Assembly: GCA_020844525.1 (NCBI GenBank)
Contig: JAJGAH010000192.1
Coordinates: 1 to 5,507, forward strand
DNA length: 5,507 bases
Direction: 5' to 3'
Source of the DNA: Eubacterium sp.
GTDB taxonomy: Bacteria; Bacillota; Clostridia; Lachnospirales; Lachnospiraceae
In this document: in pieces, positions 5,063-5,507 of the stretch
Position numbering within the stretch: position 1 is the stretch's first letter
Layout of the letters: each line of letters begins with the position of its first letter
Position numbers and translations under genes: made by a program
The notes under the pieces: model-generated
The model's database searches: none
The model's input: only the letters and a program-made list of their open reading frames with translations
What the model was told of the DNA's origin: nothing

Positions 5063-5507
5063 ATGGACACATTGAATAAAATTGTGGCACTGGTAGATGA
5101 CAAGGTATGGTTTCTTCTGCTGTTTGTACTTGTCGGTACCGGTATTTATTTTTCAATCCGTACCAGATTTGTGCAGGTGCGGCATTTCGGCAGAGCCTGG
5201 AACAGGGTGTTCGGCAATTTTTCGCTGCATGGCAAGAAGGCAGGAAAGGATGGCATGAGTTCCTTCCAGGCACTGGCAACTGCAATTGCAGCCCAGGTTG
5301 GCACCGGTAATATCGCGGGATGTGCGACGGCCCTGATTGGCGGAGGCCCGGGCGCAATTTTCTGGATGTGGATTGCGGCGTTCTTTGGGATGGCTACGAT
5401 TTACGCAGAGGCATGTCTTGCACAGGTTACGAAATCCCGGGATGACCAGGGCAATGTAATTGGAGGCCCGGTATATTATATCCGCAAGGCTTTCAAGAAC
5501 GGATTTG
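5063..5507 (+). CDS. Sodium:alanine/glycine symporter, AGCS family (3' truncated by window)
   Basis: AGCS proteins are inner-membrane symporters that import alanine or glycine with Na+. The 148 visible codons are roughly the first third of a family normally about 450-500 aa. The start is fixed by AGGAG (5051-5055) 7 bases before the ATG and by the typical N-terminus. TM1 spans about residues 15-32 (KVWFLLLFVLVGTGIYFSI). The family segment SSFQALATAIAAQVGTGNIA (66-85) and GGGPGAIFWMWIAAFFGMAT (93-112), followed by YAEACLAQ (114-121), are unmistakable. GGPVYYI (134-140) opens the next conserved region. The frame is open to the window end. A glycine riboswitch directly upstream supports glycine (with alanine) as substrate. 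Alternative names for relatives are AlsT and DagA; I give no symbol because orthology cannot be settled from a fragment. Confidence 0.95.
   Translation, partial: MDTLNKIVALVDDKVWFLLLFVLVGTGIYFSIRTRFVQVRHFGRAWNRVFGNFSLHGKKAGKDGMSSFQALATAIAAQVGTGNIAGCATALIGGGPGAIFWMWIAAFFGMATIYAEACLAQVTKSRDDQGNVIGGPVYYIRKAFKNGF

Noticed and set aside
4731..5357. 208-codon minus-strand open frame across the riboswitch and symporter start
   Set aside because: It runs antisense through a structured RNA, a terminator and a conserved transporter N-terminus, and shows Pro/Ser/Arg/Cys-rich noise.

Overview
The window looks like ordinary chromosome of a mid-GC Firmicute, most likely a gut-type Clostridia (Lachnospiraceae-like). 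This rests on the Gram-positive style Shine-Dalgarno sites, sigmaA-type promoter, U-tract terminators and the tandem glycine riboswitch in front of an AGCS transporter. The lineage is inferred from gene style only; there is no marker gene for placing the species.

Region 1 (1-893) is the 3' end of an F-type ATP synthase operon: the last 97 codons of atpD (beta subunit, with the DELSEED-type segment), a 95-base spacer with a small hairpin, complete atpC (epsilon subunit, ATP-binding motif retained), and a strong intrinsic terminator at 856-893. Region 2 (894-4140) is a separate two-gene unit: malQ (4-alpha-glucanotransferase, GH77, best start 1032) followed 16 bases later by a 12-TM sodium-coupled NSS/SLC6-type amino-acid transporter. 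No U-tract terminator is visible after the transporter. Region 3 (4141-4584) holds a 165-base spacer with an inverted repeat and a 92-aa single-domain GNAT acetyltransferase of the YjdJ/Acetyltransf_CG type.

Region 4 (4585-5062, 478 non-coding bases) is a complete regulatory leader: an extended -10 promoter (4594-4622), a leader segment that can pair with the inter-aptamer linker as a kink-turn-like helix, a tandem glycine riboswitch (about 4651-4847), an expression platform ending in a strong terminator (4936-4982), then a ribosome-binding site. It controls region 5, the first 148 codons of a sodium:alanine/glycine symporter (AGCS family) cut by the window end. Glycine sensing by the leader therefore matches the substrate class of the transporter.

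The genes form three functional blocks (energy conversion, alpha-glucan use with a sodium-coupled transporter, and glycine/alanine transport) rather than one pathway. I see no mobile element, CRISPR array, tRNA, rRNA or clearly undescribed system. The most informative parts are the RNA structures in the 4.6-5.0 kb leader and the odd malQ/NSS pairing.
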